From positions 62,001 through 126,000 of the forward strand of contig NZ_JAUSTU010000005.1 in NCBI RefSeq assembly GCF_030813005.1: 64,000 nucleotides of DNA, given 5' to 3'. This document shows positions 50,553-58,784 of this stretch, one piece after another (position 1 is the first letter of the stretch; the number at the start of each line of letters is the position of its first letter). The notes beneath the pieces are model-generated. The model was not told the origin of the DNA. It saw only the letters and a program-made list of their open reading frames with translations, and ran no database searches. The translations under genes were made by a program, and so were the position numbers. This DNA is from Robertmurraya andreesenii. GTDB taxonomy: Bacteria > Bacillota > Bacilli > Bacillales > Cytobacillaceae.

Positions 50553-50578
50553 TACGATTAATCTCTTTCAAGGTTTCA
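50553..50578 (-). promoter_or_regulatory. ECF sigma factor (SigW/SigM/SigX-type) promoter of the Ter locus
   Basis: Minus strand: TGAAAC (50578-50573), exactly 16 bases, CGTA (50556-50553). This equals the B. subtilis SigW consensus. It lies 34 bases upstream of the terD start. The B. subtilis yceCDEFGH operon is under ECF sigma (and SigB) control, so the site is plausible by homology. Confidence 0.82.
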
Positions 50579-50631
50579 ATACCCATCTTCATTTTTTCAC
50601 AAAATTAATGTAATTTCAATTTTTACAGTAC

Positions 50632-51219
50632 CTAGCTCATCCATTTTGGTGGAGTATTCTTATCCCAATAGATAGAGCCGAGATCATGATGCTCTTCAAA
50701 CTCATCCATATAGGTGTGATAATGAAAATTAAACCAATACCCCGCCTGTGGCGGATGATCCTTTCTGACGTGAAATCTTATGATTTCCTGATCCATTTCC
50801 TTATTTGCAATGTGGAAAATTTTTTCAGAATCTCCCCCGGTTGGTATTTCGGAGATAACGAGATTTTTTAATGAATCCCCCTGATGTTGAAAAGCAACTC
50901 TTTCTATCGCCTTTTCAATATTTGGAAGAATGATTTCTTTAAATTCATCTTCAATGACCGGTCTAATTCTTTCACCAAATTTCATATAGGAATGCCTTTC
51001 AACGTCCTTCATTAGATTGCCAATAACATCCTCTTCCGTACTCGAACCATCAGCATACTCAATTTGAGTCTCAGCTTCCTGACTTGCTTGGCTTTTCGAT
51101 TGAACGGCATTGCCTTTAGGCGGTTTATCAACATGTTCATAGAGCTGTGATGGTGTAATAAGTCCAAATGTTAAGACGGTTACCATGACAACTAATGATT
51201 TTCTTAACCATTTAGGCAT
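50632..51219 (-). CDS. ypjP: YpjP family protein
   Basis: 195 residues with an N-terminal signal or anchor helix (MPKWLRKSLVVMVTVLTFGLI) followed by a polar linker and a C-terminal domain with WFNFHYHTYMDEFEEHHDLGSIYWDKNTPPKW. Matches B. subtilis YpjP, a gene close to thyB-dfrA there; here the 12-kb Ter block separates them. Function unknown. Confidence 0.85.
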   Translation of the reverse strand: MPKWLRKSLVVMVTVLTFGLITPSQLYEHVDKPPKGNAVQSKSQASQEAETQIEYADGSSTEEDVIGNLMKDVERHSYMKFGERIRPVIEDEFKEIILPNIEKAIERVAFQHQGDSLKNLVISEIPTGGDSEKIFHIANKEMDQEIIRFHVRKDHPPQAGYWFNFHYHTYMDEFEEHHDLGSIYWDKNTPPKWMS

Positions 51220-51376
51220 GATTCTCTCTCCCGTTTATATATATTTATTAATCCTATCTTTGAATCTCAAATTATCCTTAGAATCATTATACTATCTAGT
51301 ACGGTTAAAAAGGAAATGGGTTTCATATTTTGCGAGAATTTTTCTTATTAGGAGATAAGTAGAGAGGAGTGGGAGC

Positions 51377-51454
51377 ATGGATAGCAATCTGTTATATCTT
51401 ATCATGAGCTGGTTAGTATTAGCCTATTTTGTCTATCTGACCATTACAGATTAG
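51377..51454 (+). CDS. Possible 25-aa membrane peptide
   Basis: ATG at 51377 after GAGAGGAGTGGGAGC, a strong ribosome-binding site. The product MDSNLLYLIMSWLVLAYFV continues YLTITD: a single hydrophobic helix with a Trp. It lies alone in a 330-base gap between two minus-strand genes. Conservation would decide; I report it because the site and helix are clear. Confidence 0.45.
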   Translation: MDSNLLYLIMSWLVLAYFVYLTITD

Positions 51455-51553
51455 TAAACGGAATAGGCTGGTATTAGGGATATGCTAGAACTAAAATACG
51501 TGGAGAAACAGCCTTATAAAAAGAGATACAGTGAATTCTTCGAAAAAAAGACT

Positions 51554-52330
51554 TCACTGTATCTCTATCACCCCGAAATGAAATTTAGCAGATTTTCTTT
51601 TTTGTACGTGAAATCCAAACTTTTCAAAGCGCCTGCTGCGAAAATGATCCTTTAACACGACCCTTTCTCGCGCTACCCTTTTTGACTCAGCGATCATTTC
51701 ATCTGAGACATCTTCGTAAAGCGCAATACTGCTTAGGCCTCTTATCCCATCTGATTCCATTATATGCTCGTCAAACATCGGATCGAAATAGACCACATCA
51801 AAGCTCTTAGAGGGCAGTGTTCTCAAATAGTCAATTGCAAGCTGTTGGAAAATTTCTATGCGGTTAAAGGCGAGGGCTAATTCATCAACATCGGTTTTCC
51901 AGGACTTAAGGCCCTCCATTGTTAAGTATGCGAGGTATGGATTACCTTCAATCCCCACTACTCTCCCTTCTTTGCCAACAATATGGCTTGCAACAATACT
52001 GTCAGAGGCGAGACCAAGTGTACAGTCTAAGAAATAACTTCCCTCTCGAAGCTGACAAGCCTCTACAAAGGGATCGGAATCTCCTATTAGCAATCTCTTA
52101 ATCCTAAACATGCTAGAATTAGGATGGAAGAAAAAGGGCTCCTCTTCCCCAAAAGGGTATAACTCCAAACGATCTTTTCCGACCACAATACAAGCATCGT
52201 GAAGCATTTTCTGTAGACTTAGAATCGAACGTTTATTTCTCGTTATATATTCAATTCCTAAATCCTCAGCAACTTCTTGTGCTCTTTCAATCATAAGGTC
52301 ATTCGTACGACCCGCTGTAGTGACAAACAT
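51554..52330 (-). CDS. ypiP: Class I SAM-dependent methyltransferase (YpiP-like)
   Basis: 258 residues: an N-terminal domain (VTTAGRTN, IEYITRNKRSI) and a Rossmann methyltransferase domain with the SAM motif SYFLDCTLGLASDSIVAS and GRVVGIEGNPYLA, then DVVYFDPMF as the catalytic-type motif IV (DPMF). Looks like an RNA or DNA methyltransferase. ATG at 52330 follows AGGTGATCGG; earlier in-frame starts run into repeat C and have no site. Between ypjP and brxA as in B. subtilis. Confidence 0.83.
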   Translation of the reverse strand: MFVTTAGRTNDLMIERAQEVAEDLGIEYITRNKRSILSLQKMLHDACIVVGKDRLELYPFGEEEPFFFHPNSSMFRIKRLLIGDSDPFVEACQLREGSYFLDCTLGLASDSIVASHIVGKEGRVVGIEGNPYLAYLTMEGLKSWKTDVDELALAFNRIEIFQQLAIDYLRTLPSKSFDVVYFDPMFDEHIMESDGIRGLSSIALYEDVSDEMIAESKRVARERVVLKDHFRSRRFEKFGFHVQKRKSAKFHFGVIEIQ

Positions 52331-52429
52331 CCGATCACCTAATCGCTCTAATTTAGTCAATTCCATAAGAAAAAGATGTCTAGCTGACATCCTTTTGGTG
52401 GAAAATACTCCTTGTATAATTAACAAATT

Positions 52430-52501
52430 GTCGGTGGCATGCCTGAACGAGCCTTTGCTCACGGGTTTCGAGCAACAGCGAAGAGAAGGTATGCCGCCGA
52501 C
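52430..52501. repeat. Imperfect palindromic repeat, possible copy C (72 bp)
   Basis: 15-base arms GTCGGTGGCATGCCT and AGGTATGCCGCCGAC (two mismatches) enclose about 42 bases that share ACGGGTTT and GCAACA-like words with copies A and B. The arms differ in sequence from those of A and B but keep complementarity. Intergenic between ypiP and brxA. Confidence 0.45.
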
Positions 52502-52522
52502 TATTCTTATGCAGGATATATT

Positions 52523-52957
52523 TTAGCAATGATTTTCAAATGCCGTTTGTAAATTCTCCATAATCACTTCTAATGGTTGACCTTCAATTTCATGTCTTGG
52601 AATAAAATGAACAACCTCTTTCCCTTTTAAAAGAGCCATAGATGGTGATGAAGGCTCATATCCCTCGAAATACTCTCGCATTTTTGCGGTTGCTTCCTTC
52701 TCCTGTCCAGCAAAAACGGTCATTAAATGATCAGGTTTCTTTTCTGACCTTAGTAACGCCTGTGTAGCAGCTGGACGAGCCAAGCCTGCAGCACAGCCGC
52801 AAACAGAATTCACAACCACTAAAGTTGTTCCTTCCACTCCCTCCATGAAGTTCTCCACCTCTTCAGGTGTAAGCAGTTCTTTGAATCCTGCCAGTACAAG
52901 CTCCTCACGCATCGGCTTGACCATTTGCTTCATATATTCTTCATATGCCATTGACAT
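52523..52957 (-). CDS. brxA: Bacilliredoxin BrxA
   Basis: 144 residues of the BrxA/BrxB (YphP) family. Active site CGC at 53-55 (VVVNSVCGCAAGLARPA) replaces the usual CxxC of thioredoxins. Removes bacillithiol from S-bacillithiolated proteins after oxidative stress. ATG at 52957 has GGAGG 9 bases upstream. The length matches B. subtilis YphP. Confidence 0.95.
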   Translation of the reverse strand: MSMAYEEYMKQMVKPMREELVLAGFKELLTPEEVENFMEGVEGTTLVVVNSVCGCAAGLARPAATQALLRSEKKPDHLMTVFAGQEKEATAKMREYFEGYEPSSPSMALLKGKEVVHFIPRHEIEGQPLEVIMENLQTAFENHC

Positions 52958-53148
52958 GTTAAATAACCTCCCTATCTTGTTTCCTTCATAAGCATACTAT
53001 ATTTAGCGATATGGATGCAATCCAGCAAGCCCACTTCTGTTATGAGGATACATTATTAATTTCACAATTTGACAAAACCCTCTATATTTCTGTCAGGATT
53101 TGTCATATGATAATAGATAGATATTGTTATATGAGAGAAGGGGACTAC

Positions 53149-53985
53149 ATGCTATCACGAAAACGCATCACTATTTTCATATTGTTAATAAGTCTAACCA
53201 TCATTATCTTCTCTTCCTCTACTATTTTTGCTAAATTAATAGAGTTAGAAGCGAAGGCAGAAGGGAAAAATCATACGATTGAAACCCAGTTTAGGGAGCA
53301 TGCAACGAAGGGTTCAGAAATTGAGTTATTAGAGGGTTTTGAGCAACTGCCTGAACGTTTTGCAAAGGTTGAATCTAAGATGGAGCTTTTCCTGACCTTT
53401 GATGATGGACCGACTCCGTTCACTCCCGCAATTTTAAGTGTTTTGAGAAAATACAACATCAAATCGACATTTTTTATGCTAAATGGCAATATCTTAAAAA
53501 ACCCTGACATTGTAAAAGCAGTTGCTGAGGAGGGCCATTCCATCGGCTGTCATGGGGTTTCACACAAGGTATCAGCATTCTATCGAACCTCCACTTCGCC
53601 TCGCGAGGAAATGGAAACCTGCGGGAAGTCCGTCGAAGAGATGACTGGACAAGTTGTGCAACTCATTCGAGTACCTTTCGGGAGTTCTCCACACTTAACA
53701 GCTTCGCAAAAAAAAGAGCTTGATCAAGCACATTTCATTATGTGGGATTGGAATGTCGATAGTGCGGACTGGAGAATGCACTCAAGCGAGCAAATGGTGC
53801 AATCCGTTTTGATGCAGGTTAACAGGATCAAGGAAAAAGGAATTAAACCAGTCATCCTATTTCATGATAAGGAAGTTACCGCTCAAGTCTTGCCTAAAAT
53901 CATAGAGAAGCTAATGGAGATGGGATATGAATTTAAAGCCATTTCCAATGACGATGCGCCTATGCAATTTAAAATAAGAACATAA
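53149..53985 (+). CDS. Polysaccharide deacetylase (NodB homology), membrane-anchored
   Basis: 278 residues: signal-anchor helix at about 8-30 (ITIFILLISLTIIIFSSSTIF), then a carbohydrate esterase 4 domain with TFDDGPTPF (catalytic Asp, metal Asp), HSIGCHGVSH (metal His), RVPFGSSPH and ILFHD near the end. It deacetylates N-acetylglucosamine in peptidoglycan or a secondary polymer; the exact substrate is unknown. ATG at 53149 follows AGAAGGGGACTAC. Confidence 0.92.
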   Translation: MLSRKRITIFILLISLTIIIFSSSTIFAKLIELEAKAEGKNHTIETQFREHATKGSEIELLEGFEQLPERFAKVESKMELFLTFDDGPTPFTPAILSVLRKYNIKSTFFMLNGNILKNPDIVKAVAEEGHSIGCHGVSHKVSAFYRTSTSPREEMETCGKSVEEMTGQVVQLIRVPFGSSPHLTASQKKELDQAHFIMWDWNVDSADWRMHSSEQMVQSVLMQVNRIKEKGIKPVILFHDKEVTAQVLPKIIEKLMEMGYEFKAISNDDAPMQFKIRT

Positions 53986-53987
53986 AG

Positions 53988-54015
53988 AAAAAAAGCTGGG
54001 TCACCAGCTTTTTTT
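53988..54015. terminator. Bidirectional terminator
   Basis: A 12-bp perfect stem AAAAAAAGCTGG / CCAGCTTTTTTT with a 4-base loop, between the convergent deacetylase and ypgR genes. Confidence 0.9.
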
Positions 54016-54018
54016 GCT

Positions 54019-55140
54019 TTAATTCTTCCTCATTTCAGTCATTTGCTTCCAAACAGAGCCTTTTGCTTCTTCCCCTTGCTCGATCCTTTCGATGGCCAGC
54101 TTGATTTGCATGCTCACCTCGAACTCAGGATCCTCTTCCGCTTCCTTTAATGCTGGAAGAGCCTGTTCGTTCCCTACCTCGTATAAAAACATTGCCGCTC
54201 TCCAGCGAACGAGCTTACTTTTATCCTTAAGAGCCTTCATCATTTCATCCTGTGCCTCTTCAAAACCAAGATCGGACAGGCAGTCACCTGCTGTTCTTCT
54301 AACCGTTACGGAGGTATCCTTTAAGGCTTTATATAGGTATGGAAGTACCGACTTATCCTCAATCATGCCAAGATATACAGTAGCAAGCCTTCTTATTGAG
54401 GCCTTCTCATCCTGAAGAGCCTTGTCTAGAAGAGGTAAGTCTTCTACGGTTGGATCCTCCATTTGCTCTAACAGCTGATAGCGTTTTTGCCAATCTGCTT
54501 CATTCAGGTCATTAGGTGTTACCTTGAGCCTTTTTCGAGCTTGCTTTTGTACGACGGGGTCTGCATTCTTCGCTTGCTCGATTAGTTCTTTTAAGCGTTC
54601 CTCAGGATAAGCAGCGATTAACTCCTCGACAACTTCCTTTCCGATTTCTTCAAAATCACCATAACGCACTCCTTGGTCCTTCCATTTTCTCTGGAGGATA
54701 TAGTTTTGATCATCTTGAAGCTCGGAAACTAGATTTGTGTACCTATCTGGCATTCCAAATCGCCTTTCCTCTGTCCCATCCGTCAGCTTCACTTGCAAAG
54801 GGATGCCCTTATACATTTGAACTTGAACTTTGATCTCGCCAAAATGCTCATCTACAACATGTTGAGAGTTTGCATCTGCTGTGTCCTCGCCGAATGCTTT
54901 CCTTACCTGTGGAAGAAGGTCCTTCCAGTCGTACTTAGCATTACGCTCAACGGCTAGGAAATCAGCCACATGGTACACTCCTTTAATGCCTTCAATGCCC
55001 AAGATCTCTTGAACAACCTTTGGGGCTCCTTGCATGGTATCTTTTTTATAGTTATTGCTTTTCCCCATTGGTAGCTCTTCATCTAAATTAATTTTCATCG
55101 TATTTGGACTTGGCGTTGGTTCGATGGATTTTATTTTCAT
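54019..55140 (-). CDS. ypgR: Conserved virulence factor C-like protein with HEAT repeats (YpgR)
   Basis: 373 residues: an N-terminal Nfu-like domain (IKSIEPTPSPNTMKINLDEELP, GVYHVADFLAVERNAKYDW), a middle virulence-factor domain, and a C-terminal array of HEAT-like repeats (DEKASIRRLATVYLGMIEDKSVLPYL, DTSVTVRRTAGDCLSDLGFEEA, DKSKLVRWRAAMFLYEVGNEQA). Matches B. subtilis YpgR and staphylococcal CvfC; the molecular role is unknown. ATG at 55140 with AAAGGGTGACAAT upstream. Confidence 0.9.
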   Translation of the reverse strand: MKIKSIEPTPSPNTMKINLDEELPMGKSNNYKKDTMQGAPKVVQEILGIEGIKGVYHVADFLAVERNAKYDWKDLLPQVRKAFGEDTADANSQHVVDEHFGEIKVQVQMYKGIPLQVKLTDGTEERRFGMPDRYTNLVSELQDDQNYILQRKWKDQGVRYGDFEEIGKEVVEELIAAYPEERLKELIEQAKNADPVVQKQARKRLKVTPNDLNEADWQKRYQLLEQMEDPTVEDLPLLDKALQDEKASIRRLATVYLGMIEDKSVLPYLYKALKDTSVTVRRTAGDCLSDLGFEEAQDEMMKALKDKSKLVRWRAAMFLYEVGNEQALPALKEAEEDPEFEVSMQIKLAIERIEQGEEAKGSVWKQMTEMRKN

Positions 55141-55232
55141 ATTGTCACCCTTTTTACTTTTACAATATTCGTTATTTACAATGGTAACATAAACTATCCT
55201 TTGACTCATGAAATTTGCTTTTTCTCGGTCCC

Positions 55233-57110
55233 TTACCCTTTTTCGACCAGCTCTGATAGGTAGCTCCATCTTTCAATCAAATTCTCAAGCTTTTCATTTA
55301 AGGAATTTTCCTCATCCATCAAAGCTTGAGCCTTCTCGAAATCACTACCCGTTGCTGCCATTTCTACACTTATGTCCTTGAGCCTGTTTTCGACCTTTTC
55401 AATCTCCTCATCAATGGATTCCCATTCTATTTTTTCCTTATAGGTCATTCTCTTCTTTTTAGGTTTTTCTTGTTCTATTTTTTTCTCGGGTTGTGGCTTA
55501 GGCTCTACTTTTTCAGTTTGAGCTTCTAAGAACTCGGTGTAATTCCCGTAAAATGAGTCTATTTTCCCGTTGCCTTTTAAAATAAGAAGCTGCTCAGCTA
55601 CCTTATCTAAAAAATAGCGATCGTGGGAAACAGTGATCACCACTCCCGGGAATTCCTCTAAATAATTCTCAAGCACCGTTAATGTTTGCGTATCAAGGTC
55701 GTTTGTCGGCTCATCCAATAACAAAACATTTGGTTCTGACATAAGAATCTTCAATAAGTAAAGTCGCCGTTTCTCTCCCCCGGAAAGCTTCCGAATCGGT
55801 GTACCATGGGTATAAGGAGGAAATAAAAAACGCTCCAGCATTTGTGCAGCTGAGATGGTTTTGCCGTCAGAGGTTGATACCACCTGGGCGGTCTCCTTCA
55901 AATATTCAATCATTCGCTTATTTTCGTCCATATCTTCATTTTCTTGGGTGTAGTAGGCAACCTTGACCGTTTGCCCCATAATGAATTCACCGGAATCCAA
56001 AGGCAGTCTCCCCGCTAACGTATGAAGCAACGTGGATTTTCCCGTCCCGTTATTGCCGACGATCCCAATTCGATCTCCGGGCTTCACAAGGAGGTCGAAG
56101 TCCTTAAGAATCGTTTGCGTACCGTAGGACTTATTCGCATCCTTCAGCTCAAATACTTGCTTACCGAGACGGCTGCCAGAAAGGGACATATCCAGTTTTT
56201 CAGAAGCCTTGACTGAGCTAACTTGATTATCTAGCTCCTCAAACCGCCCGATTCTCGCCTTTTGCTTCGTCGTTCTTGCCTTAGCGCCCCGACGAATCCA
56301 CTCAAGCTCTCTCCGGTATAGATTTCTTTGCTTTTCAAGAGTTGCTGCTTCATTTTCTTCCCGAATCGCCTTCGCTTCAAGAAAGGCCGAATAATTCCCT
56401 TTATAGCTATACAGCTTCCCGCCATCCAGTTCAAAGATTCGGTTGGTCACACGGTCAAGAAAGTATCGATCATGCGTGACAAGAAGAATGGCACCACTGT
56501 ACCGGCTTAGATATTCCTCCAACCATTTCACTGACTCATAATCAAGATGGTTCGTCGGCTCATCAAGGATAAGCAAATCAGCATCCTGGATCAGTACCTG
56601 GGCTAGAGAAACTCTCTTCTTTTGGCCCCCAGAGAGCTCTGAAATCCTTTTATTAAAATCGGTGATTCCAAGCTTTGTTAAAATCGTCTTTGCGTTCGTG
56701 CCTGCATCCCAGCCATCAACAGCATCCATTTTTCTTTGGATGTCAAACAGCCGCTCCTGAGCACTTTCAAGATCAGGATTTGCTTCTAAGGCCAAAAGGG
56801 CTCTCTCATATTCCTTCACGACTTGTAATATCGGGGCATCTCCAGCAAACACCTGATCCAAAACGGTCAAGCTCTCATCAAGGGAAGGTGTTTGAGAGGA
56901 GTAGGCGATTTTGTAATCCTTCGGGAGAACAATTTCACCAGAATCGGGTAGATCCACCCCTGCTACGATTTTGAGCAAGGAGGATTTTCCCGTGCCATTG
57001 ACCCCGATTAAGCCAACTCGCTCCTTTTCCGCAACTGTAAAAGATATATCTTGAAAAAGTTGTTTTTCTCCATAGGTTTTTGTTAAATTTTCTATCGAAA
57101 TTATCTTCAT
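55233..57110 (-). CDS. yfmR: ABC-F family ATPase (Uup/YfmR type)
   Basis: 625 residues without membrane segments: two ABC domains (Walker A GVNGTGKSS and GNNGTGKST; signatures LSGGQKKR and LSGGEKRR; Walker B LLILDEPTNHLD and LLLDEPTNDLD), the inter-domain P-site arm (about 240-310, rich in Arg/Lys) and a C-terminal coiled coil after a Lys/Glu/Pro linker. Architecture and length equal B. subtilis YfmR, which relieves ribosome stalling alongside EF-P. Uup is the alternative name. Confidence 0.93.
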   Translation of the reverse strand: MKIISIENLTKTYGEKQLFQDISFTVAEKERVGLIGVNGTGKSSLLKIVAGVDLPDSGEIVLPKDYKIAYSSQTPSLDESLTVLDQVFAGDAPILQVVKEYERALLALEANPDLESAQERLFDIQRKMDAVDGWDAGTNAKTILTKLGITDFNKRISELSGGQKKRVSLAQVLIQDADLLILDEPTNHLDYESVKWLEEYLSRYSGAILLVTHDRYFLDRVTNRIFELDGGKLYSYKGNYSAFLEAKAIREENEAATLEKQRNLYRRELEWIRRGAKARTTKQKARIGRFEELDNQVSSVKASEKLDMSLSGSRLGKQVFELKDANKSYGTQTILKDFDLLVKPGDRIGIVGNNGTGKSTLLHTLAGRLPLDSGEFIMGQTVKVAYYTQENEDMDENKRMIEYLKETAQVVSTSDGKTISAAQMLERFLFPPYTHGTPIRKLSGGEKRRLYLLKILMSEPNVLLLDEPTNDLDTQTLTVLENYLEEFPGVVITVSHDRYFLDKVAEQLLILKGNGKIDSFYGNYTEFLEAQTEKVEPKPQPEKKIEQEKPKKKRMTYKEKIEWESIDEEIEKVENRLKDISVEMAATGSDFEKAQALMDEENSLNEKLENLIERWSYLSELVEKG

Positions 57111-57216
57111 TTAGACCAATCCAATCATCAAAAATTCATCGCCTCTTATTTTAGCATAAAGCTCTTTTCTCAAACATTGTTGCTTTTGAACAATAATTAT
57201 TAGGAGAGGCCCTATT

Positions 57217-57241
57217 AAAAAAAGCGCCTTATGAGCGCTTT
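57217..57241 (-). terminator. Terminator of the second degV gene
   Basis: A stem AAAGCGC / GCGCTTT with a 7-base loop is followed by TTTTAATAG on the minus strand. The stop codon lies inside the stem. Confidence 0.8.
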
Positions 57242-58089
57242 TCCTCGAGTCCATTATACCAGCTTATTCCGATTGTATCTTCCCCTGCGTGAACACCAAT
57301 TGTGGCCCCGAGTGGATGACAGCTAAAGCGGATGCTAGAAAATATACCTTCTAGCTCCTCTTTCCATCGCAGTGCTTCTCTGTCATGCAGTCCGTATAAT
57401 AAATAGACCTCGCTAATTTTGAACTTTTTATAGGATTCCTGTAGGTAGCCAAAAATCTTTTCTTTTGCTTTCTTCTCGCTACGAGCTTTTTCTTTAATCG
57501 ATAAGACTCCATCTGCAACCTGGATAATGGGCTTAATATTAAGCATGCTTCCTAGGAAAAACTGTATACCAGACATTCTTCCGCTTCGATGAAGCTGTTC
57601 TAGACTGCCAACAAGAACGTAAGCTTCATACGTTTCTCTTAATCTTTCAAGCTTCTCCTTAATGACTTCAATATGGAGTCCCGATGCAAACCATTCCATC
57701 CCCTTCTTTATTTGCACAGTTAATGGATAGGTTAGGATTTTCGAATCGATTGTGAGAACAGGAATATCGACGAGCTGAGCGGCCTGCTCACTTGAAGAAA
57801 CGGTCCCGCTAAGCTTCGAGGATACCAAAATGGAAATGACATAATCATAGTTTTCTTGCAACTTTTCGTACAGGTTCTTGAATTCACCTACAGAAGGCTG
57901 TGACGTTTTTGGTGGAATTTTGAGCGTCTTTAACCTCTGGAATAGCTCATCCGGAGTTAAATCGATTTTGTCCAAGTATTGCTCATTATCTAAATGTATG
58001 GACATTGGTACCGTATACAAATCCGGATGCTTTAATAGCTTATCATCAAGGCTCGCTGTACTATCTGTTACCCAAGCAATTTTTTTCAC
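57229..58089 (-). CDS. DegV family fatty-acid-binding protein
   Basis: 286 residues: KIAWVTDSTASL, the Ser-containing KTSQPSVGEF, SSKLSGTVSSS and SGRMSGIQFFLGSMLNIKP. A second FakB-like lipid carrier, about 25 kb from the first. The start is GTG at 58089 with AAGGGGCGAG upstream; an ATG 13 codons earlier has no site. Confidence 0.9.
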   Translation of the reverse strand: MKKIAWVTDSTASLDDKLLKHPDLYTVPMSIHLDNEQYLDKIDLTPDELFQRLKTLKIPPKTSQPSVGEFKNLYEKLQENYDYVISILVSSKLSGTVSSSEQAAQLVDIPVLTIDSKILTYPLTVQIKKGMEWFASGLHIEVIKEKLERLRETYEAYVLVGSLEQLHRSGRMSGIQFFLGSMLNIKPIIQVADGVLSIKEKARSEKKAKEKIFGYLQESYKKFKISEVYLLYGLHDREALRWKEELEGIFSSIRFSCHPLGATIGVHAGEDTIGISWYNGLEEKRS

Positions 58090-58204
58090 CTTCTCGCCCC
58101 TTTTAAAAAAGAATAAAATTTGTTTCATCTATTATTAGTACTTGGTCATAAAAATAGATACTAAATATAGTTTACACGGATTTTCTTTTTAGGGCTAGTT
58201 ATTT

Positions 58205-58729
58205 TTAAACAAGAAGAGAATTTAACTTAGCTAATGTTTCCGTTATATAGTCGAGCATGACGATTAAATCATCCATTTGTTCCTCCAATATTAGGCGATT
58301 AAATTCGATCGTTATTTCATTTGAGACCCATCTCAAATTGTCGGTTGGATCATGGCTAATCCTCTGAGAAATATGGCGTTCAACACCCCAAATGTTTCTA
58401 AGCTGATGATCTATCTCCTTGTAGATTTCCCGCTTGTTCTCATGCTTCATATGAAAAACAATTGCTAGATGGGCCCCAGCTAATGGGCCATTAAGCTGAG
58501 TTCGGAGCAGCTCTGAAGCGAGATTTTCCAATTTAGCATCTAGTATTAAAGTACAATAAACCTTCGACTCCCTCGTCTCTGCAAAATTGATCGAATAGCT
58601 CCTAGTTAATTTTGCGATATTCACCACATCGTTTCGATCTAGGATCGCAATTTCACCAGCTAAGTCACGGTCATACAGTGCTCCCTCAAGCACAACCTTC
58701 ATATTATCAAAAGCCGTAGGATCGAACAT
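58205..58729 (-). CDS. Hypothetical protein, 174 aa
   Basis: A soluble, helical, charged protein (GEIAILDRNDVVNIAKLTRSY, HLAIVFHMKHENKREIYKEIDHQL). No known domain recognised. ATG at 58729 preceded by AAGGAGGTATTAC, a near-perfect site. It lies 55 bases downstream of fhs in the same direction, with a weak hairpin (GGTAAGGTA / ACCTTATC) between. Confidence 0.7.
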   Translation of the reverse strand: MFDPTAFDNMKVVLEGALYDRDLAGEIAILDRNDVVNIAKLTRSYSINFAETRESKVYCTLILDAKLENLASELLRTQLNGPLAGAHLAIVFHMKHENKREIYKEIDHQLRNIWGVERHISQRISHDPTDNLRWVSNEITIEFNRLILEEQMDDLIVMLDYITETLAKLNSLLV

Positions 58730-58784
58730 GTAATACCTCCTTACAAAAGAAGCGATAAGGTATCTACCTTACCGCCTTACAGAT

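Noticed and set aside
38723..50631. Mobile element ends around the Ter block
   Set aside because: No integrase, transposase, tRNA or obvious flanking direct repeats were found at either edge.
52331..52462. N-terminal extension of the YpiP-like methyltransferase
   Set aside because: It would run into palindromic repeat C and has no ribosome-binding site; the family-like start is at 52330.
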